Positions 23,460 through 34,475 of a stretch of 64,000 bases of DNA are shown here, one piece after another. This DNA comes from Fagopyrum homotropicum (Eukaryota > Streptophyta > Magnoliopsida > Caryophyllales > Polygonaceae), in assembly GCA_033239125.1 (NCBI GenBank), contig BSWB01000002.1, positions 52,549,001 to 52,613,000 on the forward strand, given 5' to 3'. A program made the translations under genes and the position numbers. Every line of letters starts with the position of its first letter. Position 1 is the first letter of the stretch. The notes beneath the pieces were generated by a model. It ran no database searches. It saw only the letters and a program-made list of their open reading frames with translations, and was not told the origin of the DNA.

Positions 23460-23857
23460 CGAAAGGGCGAGCAACCTGTAGAAGTTGAGGTTCCAGTTGA
23501 GAAAGAAGAGGAGAAGGTTCCCGTTTATGTTCCTCCGCCGGCCTACAAACCTCCACTCTCGTTTCCACAAAAAAAGCAAGAGCACATCTTGATAAACACT
23601 TTGGTAAGTTCATTGAACTAATGAGCAAACTACATATTAACATACCTTTTATTGATGCATTTTTAGGTATGCCATCCTATGGGAAGTTCTTGAAGGAAAT
23701 CCTCTCCAACAAGAGGAAGCTAGAGGATTTTGGTGAAGTAAAGATGACTTCCGAGTCATCTGAACTCATCAAAACCATGACGGAGAGAATGCCACCCATG
23801 CTGAGAGATCCGGGTTTGTTTTGCGTTCCACTTGGGATTGGAGAAGGTGTGTATAAC
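23460..23857 (+). pseudogene. Element B gag-protease junction, cut by A
   Basis: A second frame reads VYVPPPAYKPPL-like sequence, then MSKLHINIPFIDAFLGMPSYGKFLKEIL (23621 on), corresponding to D residues about 205-235. It reaches the start of the protease (PLGIGEGV) where element A inserted. The frame differs from the gag frame, so there is at least one indel between 23295 and 23621. Confidence 0.82.
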
Positions 23858-25982
23858 TGTAATAGTTAGGATTTCCGAATTCTATTTAATGTTGATTAAC
23901 TTAAATAGTGATAGTAACTGACATATAACTCGCGAATATTGCATAAGTGTTGAGTATAAGTCCCATCGTTATGTTCTTGGCATAATTTTGGGCTTATGGT
24001 GAAATTTTCACTTTTTCCCCCGGGTAATTATTTTTACCCTCCGGTATTATTTGGAGCATTTGGGAGCTCCAATTAATAAAAATGCAGTTGAGAGAAATGA
24101 TCAGGACATCGGATGTCCTAGATATGAAATAACATGGAAAGGCAAAACGGCCAAAAGAGTTGCTATTTCGTTTCTTAACGGCTAAGAAAGACGGCTTAGG
24201 AATACACGTTTTCCGAGACAATTGTGGGATAATTATCCCTACAATATTCAAGATTTATTGTTCCAATTTCGAGAAGTTTGGAGAAGGGGGATCAACCCGC
24301 CATTGGATCGGTTAAAGGATAATTATCGACTTCGCTTAAGGATAATTATCGACTTCACTATAAATAGCGGAAAATCGTTTATTTATTCATTTCCTTTCAC
24401 GTTTCCTCGTAAAAGCTCTAATTTCTCTCAAACTTCAAACTCAGATCTACTCTCCGTTTCTAATCCGATTTCAATTCCGTTTGAGTTTCGGGATTCCTCT
24501 CTTCATTCTCTTCATATCGGTACCAAGTTTCTGCATTTCCGAGCACATGAAGACCTGGTCGAGCATATATGTCACCAAGAGAGTTCTGTTGATCAGATTC
24601 CGGTGAATTTGATGTTGTACATGCGTAGCCTGTGTCGTTGATTCCGAATCTTCTTTCAGATCGTCAATCGGGTTAGTAACGAATAAGTTATGAATTTATT
24701 CGTTTTCCGTACTGCGATTTGGCCTAAATTGACCTTAGGCTTTTCAAAATGGATAATTATAAATTTCATTATGATCATTATGTTATTCTGGTGTCTATGG
24801 GTTGTTTGTTTGATGAAATCTCATGACAGGTGGGTTTAGAAATGGCCTGCGGGCAAAACGTTATTCTAGTAAAATTTAATTAATTAATTAAAGGTTAATT
24901 AATTAAATTAGGATTAAATTTGAGATTGAGGAATACTGATTAGATGCATGGTAGGTGTCAGAATGAGTTGAGGATCATGATGATGTTATGGATATCAGTT
25001 ATGGCTTTAAGGTTTAGTATGTGTACGAGTATGAGGAGATGTTATGTTGAGGATATGCCTTAGGCATTTATGAATGTGTTGAGGATCTGAGGTTTATATT
25101 TGAGATATAGGTTGGTTGTGGTTAGTGAGACGAGTCTCCTAACCTTTGCAGTATGTGATTGTGTGTGCCTTGCTATTGCAGGCGTTGATTACTTCCCCAA
25201 GGGGAAGCTGTGACGTGGTACACGTTACGAGTATATCAGGTAAGTCCATAGGACTACTTAGCGTGCAGTTGTGGATTGTATGATTGTGATGGTTGTGTGT
25301 GTTCATATGTGTGTGCATTTATAACCTAAACCGGCCTAGGATGACCATTTATTACATTTATTTGACCCAAGTGTATTATAACGGGCGGTAACCACCGGTC
25401 TCCGCCTGCTGGTTAGGAGGAGGTGCCTGGAAGCCAGTAACACCGGGGGGACGAGTGACGATCTCCCCCAATGCAAACCCCTGTGTTAACGGGGTAATGG
25501 ACGAGGTTCTTTAGGTTCCTCGTGTTACAAAAGAAGTTGAATTAGTAATGGAATAACGTAATGAAAGATAATAAATGAATGTGTGTGGCATTGCATGTAT
25601 GAGATGTTGATGTGTGGTTGTGCTATTACCATTATGCTTTTCATTGCTGTAGCTAACGGTTTCATACCGTGTTGTAGATGATCTGCAGGTTAGGAAGACT
25701 GGAGGGTGAGACAAATGGTGTGGCCAGCCGAGGACTTCTATACATTAGGATGCGTGGGATATGGGATCTTTTGTATTAGATGTTGTGGTTTAATGTTTTG
25801 TACTCGGCTCTGAGTTTGTAAACTTTTTTGATGTATCATATACAACTTTTATGTATTTGGTTTTAATCTACATGTGCCTTGTTGTAAGATCCAGTGAACT
25901 TGTTATCATGCTAGGGTCGGGATCCATTTTGAGATCCTAGCCCAATGTGACACTCCAAGTCCCGTTGATTTGGGGTGTCACA
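23858..25982 (+). repeat. Element A 5' LTR
   Basis: Runs TGTAATAGTTAGG ... TTTGGGGTGTCACA. It holds a perfect palindrome GGGATAATTATCCC (24226-24239 region), two AAGGATAATTATCGAC copies (about 24315-24355), a TATA box, and the hairpin with a splice-donor-like sequence at 25236-25258. Confidence 0.95.
24359..24367 (+). promoter_or_regulatory. TATA box of element A LTR
   Basis: TATAAATAG directly after the two AAGGATAATTATCGAC copies. It is repeated in the 3' LTR at 31535-31543. Confidence 0.6.
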
Positions 25983-25986
25983 GAGT

Positions 25987-25998
25987 TGGTATCAAAGC
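25987..25998 (+). other. Element A primer-binding site (tRNA-iMet)
   Basis: TGGTATCAAAGC, one mismatch to the TGGTATCAGAGC of C and G, four bases after the LTR. Confidence 0.9.
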
Positions 25999-26214
25999 CT
26001 TAGGTTGACAACAATGGCACTTGCTATCTGCAACAAAGGTAGAGTGGATAAATAAACAGAACCCACATGGGGTCTGACTTTTAAAGGATTTTGGTTTTAA
26101 AGCGAGTACAAATGTTTTAAGATAGTATGTACAGAAGCCGTCACCCATGTGAGGATCTCGATAGTGTAGATATATATATATAGATATCTTTTATGTGCTG
26201 ATGTGTATGCATGT

Positions 26215-26218
<4 letters not shown>

Positions 26219-26308
<90 letters not shown>
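26219..26308 (+). repeat. (AT)n microsatellite
   Basis: About 45 uninterrupted AT units in A's leader, between the primer site and gag. Shorter TA runs occur just before it (26169-26183) and after it (26324-26332). Confidence 0.97.
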
Positions 26309-26312
<4 letters not shown>

Positions 26313-26363
26313 ACATATGGCATATATATATAGCCTTATAAGTTAAGAGCGTATATTCTACAG

Positions 26364-27330
26364 ATGGCTCAGATTAGAGCTGTATCTGTAGTGGGACGAG
26401 ATAGGGTACACCCCCTCTTCCTCCAGTAGCGTAAAGTCAGGGACCGAAATCCGCTGCTGTGTTGCCTATGGTAGAGAATGAGTTTGAAGAGGCTGATCGT
26501 GTCTCCATGAGTAGATTCGAGTTTCAAGAGCATATGCAGCAAGTATATGAGGTGGTGATAGCGGGTAGATCTACACCGGATTTACCAACATCTGTGAGAT
26601 CGACTGAAGCTTATGGATTAGAGAAGAAACAAAGGTTTGAATCAGTGAAAGACGAGGTTGGATATCCGGGTTGCAAACCGAGCCCGACTTGTGGACGTTT
26701 GAGTACTTCTCGTTCACACGGATTTCTGGTGAAATGAGGACTTGTTACAATTATGGGAAGCCTGGACATGTACGACCACAGTGTCCAAGATCGCTAATGA
26801 CTTGCTTTACCTGTGGTAGACAGGGTCATAGAGCTGTTTTCTGTAAGCAAACTGGAGTGGCATCACGACAGGGTTTTATTTCTACTAGTGTGACGGGAGG
26901 TGGTCAGAAGACACCTTAGCAGCAGACGCGGGAGCAACAGAGAATTCCAGATCATTCACCTACTCAAGAATCCGTTCACAGGCTGAGTATAGGTAAGGGT
27001 CGTGGTAGGAGTACCACAAATACTAGAAGAGCTAAAGGTAGAGCCCTTGAGCTGGGCAGTGCAGAGGAGCCACCCGTACTAGTGGAAGGGATGATACGTA
27101 TATGTCTCAACTGTGGTTATCCAGATCATGTGCACTCTGAGTGCCCCATGACACCGATAGCTTGCTTCACCTGTGATGTACTAGACCATCTGGCCTCTTT
27201 CTGTCAGCAAGGTAGTGTTTCTTCTCATCAAGACCTTCCTCTTTCCGATGCAGAAAGTGTGGAAGTGGAGGCTATGGCGATGACCTCAGTTATACTTGAG
27301 GAGCATAGGTCTGAGATTGAGTAATGATAT
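26364..27330 (+). pseudogene. Element A gag remnant with two zinc-knuckle pairs
   Basis: A start-like MAQIRAV at 26364 soon meets stops. A frame at 26671-26919 has CYNYGKPGHVRPQC (second Cys lost) and an intact CFTCGRQGHRAVFC knuckle. A second frame at 27082-27324 has CLNCGYPDHVHSEC and CFTCDVLDHLASFC. CCHC knuckles bind RNA in packaging. C has only one pair, so A appears to carry a duplicated module about 360 bp apart. Most of the upstream gag core cannot be read. Confidence 0.7.
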
Positions 27331-28800
27331 GCAGTAGAGCTTCGGACGTTAGCTGTTACAGGTACCATTCTTGTTAATGGTTTACTTAGTGGAGTTTTGT
27401 TTATTGTGAGTGCTATGCACCTCTTGTCTTTCGGTGCATGTGTTAATAGTTAACTGTGGATACAGTAGAAGATAGATCTTCCTTTATAGGATTACGAGTT
27501 ACGGGTCTTAGGTACCCGCGAGATAATGTGGTTGTTCCCTTTGTTCAGGGACTTGTGTATGGCTTGAAGACTTCTTTGTCATGCCTTAGGTGCATGAGAA
27601 AGTCTTTATGTATGTAGTGGACGAATATATATCATGTTGGTTTAGATAGCAGTAGGAGGACTATTATAGTCTCTAGTGAGATCGACTAAGTAGAGGTTTT
27701 CCGAGGTTATGACCTTTTAGGAGGTGAGTTATCTTTAGTGCCGTATGAGCAGCGAGGTTGATAACACCAGAGGGTGATGTTTTTTTTAATGTTGTGCATG
27801 AAGGAAAGAGATAGTTCCACGCTGAAGAATATTCCAGTGGTATATGATCTTATAGACGTGTTACTGAACCGTCTAATCTATCGCCTCAGCGGAATGAGGA
27901 ATTTGATATTCCGTTAAAGTATGGTACGAGACTGGTTAGGAGAAGGTCTATGAGGTATATGGCTTGTTGAGTTGTTAGAAATTGAAGAAGCAATTTGAAG
28001 AGTGGATTGAGACGGGCTTCGTTCGCCCTAGCACATTCATTGCTATGTATGAACGACTATTTAGATCAACTGAGAGAAGCAATTATGTTTTTAAGATTTC
28101 CGTATGCTTAGGATATCATCAGCTAAGTATGAGAGAGCAGCGTGGGTATAGGACAACATTCCATACCCGTTATGGACACTACGAGTTGTAGTGCTTACAT
28201 CTGAGTTGAGGAACGTCCTAATAGTCGTTATAGGAGTTGATGAACAATGTCTTCATCTACTTCCTTGGTCAGTTGGTGGTAGACCTTATTGATGACGTTC
28301 GGTGTACTCTCACGACGGAGAGGAACATACCGGTTATTTGAGGACGGTTTTGCAGAATCCGAGGGATAGAAGCCAATGTGCTATGCTCCCTAAATGTGAA
28401 TTGAGATGCTAGAAGTAACCTTAAAGGTCATGTTGTTCCGCCAGTAGAATCATGATTGATGTGATGAGGAGTAAGTATGAAGTCTTATGGATGATACTGA
28501 TGAACGTTAACGGAATGCGTAGTTCTCGGCCCAGCCGATTGCTACCAATGCTTTGAGGAAGGATTCTATGTGACTGTGCATCCATTTACGAGTCTTATGA
28601 GGAAGACCACCATAATTGTGTGGTTGAAGTAGTATGTCGAAGCTCTGAAGAGTAGAGGAAGCATTTGACCTCTGCTTCTATTCGGTGATAATCAGAAGAT
28701 TTTGGGAATCACGTGACTACGGTGCTGAGAACGTATGAGGAGAACTTCCCGACTCATGATTTCGAGTTAGTGGTGGTAGTTCAAGTTCCAAGATTTGAAG
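27331..28800 (+). pseudogene. Element A protease and RT remnants
   Basis: ACAGGTACCATTCTTGTTAATGG (27357 on) aligns with C's TSTIHINGF, but the protease DTGA site reads as VSAM, so the catalytic Asp is gone. Then LKKQFEEWIETGFVRPS and GYHQLSMREQRGYRTTFHTRYGHYEL (27982-28191) match RT segments. The catalytic FIDD site is not readable in frame. Multiple stops and frame changes. Confidence 0.75.
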
Positions 28801-30480
28801 ACAATACCTATGTGACATTTCGTGTCAGAGTTTCACAGATCATAGGAGGTTGAAGCATATTTTTATGCAATAAAGGTTGAATAACTGCCAGCATCGATGG
28901 TTTGAGTTTATCAAGGACGCTGACCTTGAGATTTGTACCATTCTGGCAAGGAGAATGTGGCCACTGATGCCTTGAATAAAAAGACGCCTCGAGAGAAGGC
29001 GATTGTTGGAATTGTTGTACAGTCTCGGTTTCAAAATGATCTAGCTTGGTTAGAGTTGGACCTACAACTGCTGATAAGGACTTTAGTTTCATGTTTAGGT
29101 ATTTTACCTGGTTTGTTGGATGAGGTCCAACAAAAACAGGGGACTAGCCTTACCCTGAGGGAACTTGATGAAAGGATGCCTCATGGCGAGGCACCACAGT
29201 TCTTTAATGGAACATAAGGAGTATGAGGCGCCGCAACTGCGTCAGTATAACCACTTATGCGGAGTCGAGTGGAGAAGATTACAGTACACTCATAGTAGAC
29301 CTTCTTTAGTACATCCATGTACGAATAAGAGGTACCACGAAGTAGTAAATCAGGTTAAAGTGTTACTGACCTGGAGATGAGCTCATCCACTACCAGTGTT
29401 GTAGTGGAAGTGAGAGGACTTTTTTGTGGACTTGTGATGGGATTGAGACCCAGTAAGAGTTTTGGTGTTATCCAGATTATTAGTAACAGATTTACGAATG
29501 CGACACGTTCCATCTCTACAGAGAGACGTGACCAGTGAATGAAGTAACAAAGGAGTACACTAGACAGATGACTCCATAAGTGTACCGAATACGATCGACT
29601 ATGATTGTAGTAGACGGTTTACTTTGAGGTTTTGATAGCAGATTCAAACTGCTTGGGGAACGCGTCCACATATCATGATTGAGTTTTACCTCAGATAGAC
29701 GGTCTGTCTGAGAGAACCCTCCAGACCGTAGAGGACATGTTGTGAGCTTGTGGGATGGATTAGGAACAGGGACGATCTGTTTATCTCCCACTCGTTGAGT
29801 TCTTATACCACCACCGTTGGTATGCATCTATAGGGATGGCCCCTATGAGGCGTTGTGTAGACATAGGTGTCATACACCTTTATGTTAGGAGGAGCCTAGC
29901 AGTACCAGTGGGATAGAGCCAGAACATATTCAGGATGATATTGCTCGAGTAACGCTGATCAGAGAGAGGATGCTGGCTGCATAGAGTCGCCAGAAGTTGT
30001 ATGCAGATAGGAGGCGTCGACCTCTAGAGTTCAGGGTAGGAGCTCATGTCTGGTTGAGAGTAACTCTGACGCGAGGCGTCAGACGTTATAGCATAAAGGG
30101 GAAGCTGAGTCTCCGATATATCAGTCCTTTCGAGATACTGGATAGAGTTACGAGAGCAGTGCACATATTGGCTTTTCCACCAAAGTTAGAGGGTGTTCAC
30201 CCTATGTTTCATGTGTCTCAGCTGAGGGCGTACATACCAGACCTGAGGCACATTGTGAGTTATGATGATCTAGTGGTTGAGCCGGACCACACTTTTGCAG
30301 AACAACCTTTTACAGTTCTAGAAAGAGAGGTGTGAGACGCCTGCATTCGAAGGATATTCCTATGACGAGGATACAATGGTCGAGACGAGGACCGGATGAG
30401 GCTACCTAGAAGACAGAGGATAGTATCCAGAGGAACTATCCAGAGTTCTATGCGGAGTTAGAGGCACCCTTAGGATCCAC
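28801..30480 (+). pseudogene. Element A RNase H tail, integrase and chromodomain remnants
   Basis: YHSGKENVATDALNKK (about 28936) matches the RNase H/integrase boundary YHPGKANVVADALSRK of C. The integrase core is unreadable. A 112-codon frame (29997-30335) gives YADRRRRPLEFRVGAHVWL and FEILDRV. The region to 30475 encodes chromodomain-like words (KDIPM, EDSIQRNYPEFYAEL) in broken frames. Chromodomains steer integration to particular histone marks, which supports the Tekay call. Confidence 0.78.
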
Positions 30481-30992
30481 GAGCAGATCTTAGTGCCTTT
30501 TTGGTGAGTGCTTGTATGCTATGTGCTTATGTGATATGATGTGTTTTCGTGCTAGCTTTGATATGTGCATCTGATCCGTTAGATCTTGTTTCCTAGCACG
30601 ATATAGGTATAACTAGAGATGGTTCTTTCCTCCATGCTATTGTAATATGTTTAGGATTAGCTGGAGATGGTTCTTTCTTCCATGCTATTATTGATGGACA
30701 TAGTGTGAGTGGAGACGGTTTTCCTCCACATAGTTGTGTTACGAGTACAATTGGCTGGAGACGGCTTTCCTCCATGCCTTGTGACGTGGTTAGTAGTTGG
30801 CTGGAGATAATTTTTCCTCTATACCTTTGGATAGCGTTATGATCTTGTTGCTGGAGTTGGGTGATTCCTCCATGTTGTGTTTTGAGGTTATAGAGTGTTA
30901 TAGGTTGATACGTTTGAACGGAGATGTGATACCTCCGATAGAGAGAGTGTCTATACCTCGGCGTATGAGTCCGAGAGGATTTGGGAATTGTT

Positions 30993-31031
30993 CAAGTTTC
31001 GGGACGAAACTTTTTCTTAAGGGGTGTGTGA
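30993..31031 (+). other. Element A hairpin and polypurine tract
   Basis: AAGTTTCGGGACGAAACTTT is an almost perfect inverted repeat, followed by CTTAAGGGGTGTGTGA against the 3' LTR. Identical in layout to C and G. Confidence 0.8.
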
Positions 31032-33155
31032 TGTAATAGTTAGGATTTCCGAATTCTAATTAATGTTGATTAACTTAATCAGTGATAGTAATTGACATAT
31101 AACTCGCGAAGATTGCGTAAGTGTTGAGTATAACTCCCACCGTTATGTTCGTGGCGTAATTTTGGGCTTATGATGAAATTTTCATTTTTTCCCCCGGGTA
31201 ATTATTTTTACCCTCTGGTATTATTTGGAGCATTTGGGAGCTCCAATTAATAAAAATGCAGTTGAGAGAAATGATCAGGACATCGGACATGTCCTAGATA
31301 TGAAATAACATGGAAAGGCAAAACGGCCAAAAGAGTCGCTATTTCGTTTCTTAACAGCTAAGAAAGACGGCTTAGGAATCCAAGTTTTTCGAGGCAATTG
31401 TGGGATAATTATCCCTACAATATTCAAGATTTATTGTTCCAATTTCGAGAAGTTTGGAGAAGGGGGATCAACCCGCCATTGGATCGGTTAAAGGATAATT
31501 ATCGACTTCGCTAAAGGATAATTATCGACTTCACTATAAATAGCGGAAAATCGTTTATTTATTAATTTCCTTTCACGTTTCCTCGTAAAAGCTCTGATTT
31601 CTCTCAAACTTCAAACTCAGATATAATCTCCGTTTCTAAACCGAATTCAATTCCGTTTGAGTTTCTGGATTTCTCTCTTCATTCTCTTCATATCGGTACC
31701 AAGTTTCTGCATTATCGAGCAGATGAAGACTCGGTCGAGCATATATGTCACCAGGAGAGTTCCGTCTCTCAGATTCCGGTGAATTTGATGTTGTACATGC
31801 GTAGCCTGCGTCGTTGTGATTCCGAATCTTCTTTCAGATCGTCAATCGGCTTAGTAGCGAATAAGTTATGAATTTATTCGTTTTCCGTACTGCGATTTGG
31901 CCTAAATTGACCTTAGGCTTTTCAAAATGGATAATTAGAAATTCCATTATGATCATTATATTATTCTGGTGTGTATGGGTTGTTTGTTTGATGAAATCTG
32001 ATGACAGGTGGATTTAGAAATGGCCTGCGGCAAAACGTTATTCTGGTGAAATTTAATTAATTAATTAAAGGTTAATTAATTAAATTAGTATTAAATTTGA
32101 GATTGAGGAATACTGATAAGATGCATGCTAGGTGCCAGAATGAGTTGAGGATCATGATTATGTTATGGATATCGGTTATGGCTTTAAGCTTTAGTATGTG
32201 TACGAGTATGATGAGATGTTATGTTGAGGATATGACTTAGGCATTTATGAATGTGTTGAGGATCTGAGGTTTAGATTTGAGATATAGGTTGGTTGTGGTT
32301 AGTGAGACGAGTCTCCTAACCTTTGCAGTATGTGATTGTGTGTGCCTTGCTATTGCAGGCGTTGATTACTTCCCCAAGGGGAAGTTGTGACGTGGTACAG
32401 GTTACGAGTATATCAGGTAAGTCCATATGAACTACTTAGCGTGCAGTTGTGGATTGTATGATTGTGATGGTTGTGTGTGTTCATATGATTGTGCATTTAT
32501 AACCTAAACCGGACTAGGATGACCATTTATTACATTTATTTGGCCCAAGTGTATTATAACGGGCGGTAACCACCGGTCTCCGCCTGCTGGTTAGGAGGAG
32601 GTGCCTGGAAGCCAGTAACACCGGGGGGACGAGTAACGATCACCAATACAAACCCCTGTGTTAACGGGGAAAGGGACGAGGTTCTTTAGGTTCCTTGTGT
32701 TACAAAAGAAGTTGAATTAGTAATGGAATAACGTAATGAAAGATAATAAATGAATGTGCGTGGCATTGCATATATGAGATGTTGATGTGTGGTTGTGCTA
32801 TTACCTTCATGCTTTTCATTGCTGTAACTAACAGTTTCATACCGTGTTGTAGATGATCTGCAGGTTAGGAAGACTGGAGGGTGAGACATATGGTGTGGCC
32901 AACCGAGGACTTCTGTACATTAGAATGCGCGGGATATGGGATCTTTTGTATCAGATGTTGTGGTTTGATGTTTTGTACTCGGCTTTGAGTTTGTAAACGC
33001 TTTTGATGTATCATACAACTTTTATGTATTTGGTTTTAATCTACCTGTGCCTTGTTGTAAGATCTAGTGAACTTGTTGTCAGGCTAGGGTTAGGATCCAT
33101 TGTGAGATCCTAGCCCAATGTGACACTCCAAGTCCCGTGGATTTGGGGTGTTACA
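31032..33155 (+). repeat. Element A 3' LTR
   Basis: Matches the 5' LTR over its whole length with scattered substitutions and small indels (for example a loss near 32640), so A is clearly older than D. TATA box at 31535-31543. Confidence 0.95.
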
Positions 33156-33198
33156 ATAACACACGTTGCGATCTTGGTGCAAGCGTGAGCGTCATCCT
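33156..33198 (+). pseudogene. Element B protease active-site fragment
   Basis: Only 43 bp of B survive between A and C. They encode CDLGASVSVI-like residues, the aspartic protease active site in the DLGAS form, and match D at 38328-38365. The last five bases, ATCCT, are the expected left target site of element C. Confidence 0.85.
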
Positions 33199-34475
33199 TG
33201 TAAGACCACAGTTTTTGCCTTCACCGCCCCCGCGGTGAAGAAGGCCGCCCCTACGGTTGAAATGATCCTCCCCTGCGTGTTTGCGACAGATCGCGCTTGA
33301 TTTGCTTTCGTTCTTTTTATGTTCCTTCCATATATAGAATATCCGATATTCTATTTTGTGGGCCGGTTTCCTTATCTTCTTTCTAACCCTAGACGTCCTT
33401 CTTTCTATCCTTCCAACCCTTCTCTATATATTCCCTCCTTTTTCTCCTTTTCCCGTTTCTTGCTATCGTTGTTTCAAACCCTTGAGAGCTGCAGCCGTCA
33501 CCTTGCTTCCTACGACCTTGCTGAACGTGTAAGTTCAATATTCTTTGTTCTTCCTTACGTTCATGTACTGCATCATGCTTCCTTCTTCTGTTCGTTTTCT
33601 TCTTCTTTTTATCCTTTTCTTCTTCTCCAAGAATCAAATTTGAACCTTCATTCTTGTTGCCTTCTCGTTGTTGATGTATCGTTGTTCTCAGGCTCTTTGG
33701 ATTTGAGTCTTGACGTGTGTGAGCCAAAGGTTCGAGCTTTGGTTGCCCTTGCTGTGAGTTCTGTCGAAGAGAAGCCCGGCAGCGCTTTCTATCACGCAGC
33801 CGCCCCCGCGCTTGCACCTGCCCGCTCATGCGGCCATCTGCCCCTACGCTTGGTTCAGCCACCCCTGCGGTTTCCTTAGCAGTAACTCCCGTTCTTGTGA
33901 GTTACTTCCTTCCTTGCTTTCCTCGTTCCTTTCTTTACATCTTTTGGATATTGTTAACCTCCAATGAGTGTTGTAAGACTGAGGTCGAGCCCTCAACATG
34001 TGTAGATCTCTTAGAGATCATTGAGACTAGAAGTTTATAGACTTCTAGCAACCATTTCGTTCCTGATTCGTGATGCTTGTGTGAACAGGCTTTCCTTGCT
34101 CCGTTACTGAGGGAAACGGAGCTTTTTCCTGTGTTGTTATTGAGCTTTGAGTTACCTACGTGTGAGGTAAGTCCCTTGGACTTACATAGCTTCATTCCGT
34201 ATATTGGTTTGAGTGTTTTGGCTTGTTTGTGTTGTTTATTCTTGTTATAACGGATAATCGGAATAGGAATCACCCTTTATAACCTTAACTGCCCAAGTGT
34301 ATGATAACCGGGCGGTGACCACTTGTCTAGTTCTTCAGGAGACTAGAATGTGCTCTTGCGATCCAGACCCGTAGGTAATGGATAGTACTGATCTATTTCT
34401 ATTGGTAGACGGAAGCGGAGGTGAGTTTCGGGATATTCTCGTGTGACAAAAGAAGTTGAATTAGTAATGGATAAC
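33199..34475 (+). repeat. Element C 5' LTR, first part
   Basis: Starts TGTAAGACCACAG. A perfect hairpin TTCACCGCCCCCGCGGTGAA lies at 33220-33239, and a TATA box follows. A second GC-rich palindrome island is at 33798-33875. Element D inserted after ATAAC (34471-34475). Confidence 0.93.
33425..33434 (+). promoter_or_regulatory. TATA box of element C LTR
   Basis: TATATATTCC, about 190 bp downstream of the GC hairpin. The same site is at 53420-53429 in the 3' LTR. Confidence 0.55.

Larger units (their letters stand above)
23858..33155 (+). mobile_element. Element A: Tekay-type Gypsy chromovirus, decayed
   Basis: LTRs of 2125 and 2124 bp bound it, with a perfect 5-bp duplication ATAAC (23853-23857 and 33156-33160). 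It has a tRNA-iMet primer site, remnants of gag with two zinc-knuckle pairs, a destroyed protease, RT fragments, an integrase tail and chromodomain-like sequence, and a polypurine tract. It sits inside element B's protease. Every coding part is broken, so it cannot be autonomous. Confidence 0.95.

Noticed and set aside
26141..26323. Antisense Tyr-Ile repeat open frame
   Set aside because: Reverse reading of the (AT)n tract.
33319..33879. 186-codon open frame, Phe/Leu/Ser-rich, with an antisense frame
   Set aside because: Entirely inside element C's 5' LTR, on pyrimidine-rich sequence; the 3' LTR copy (53400-53650) is broken differently.
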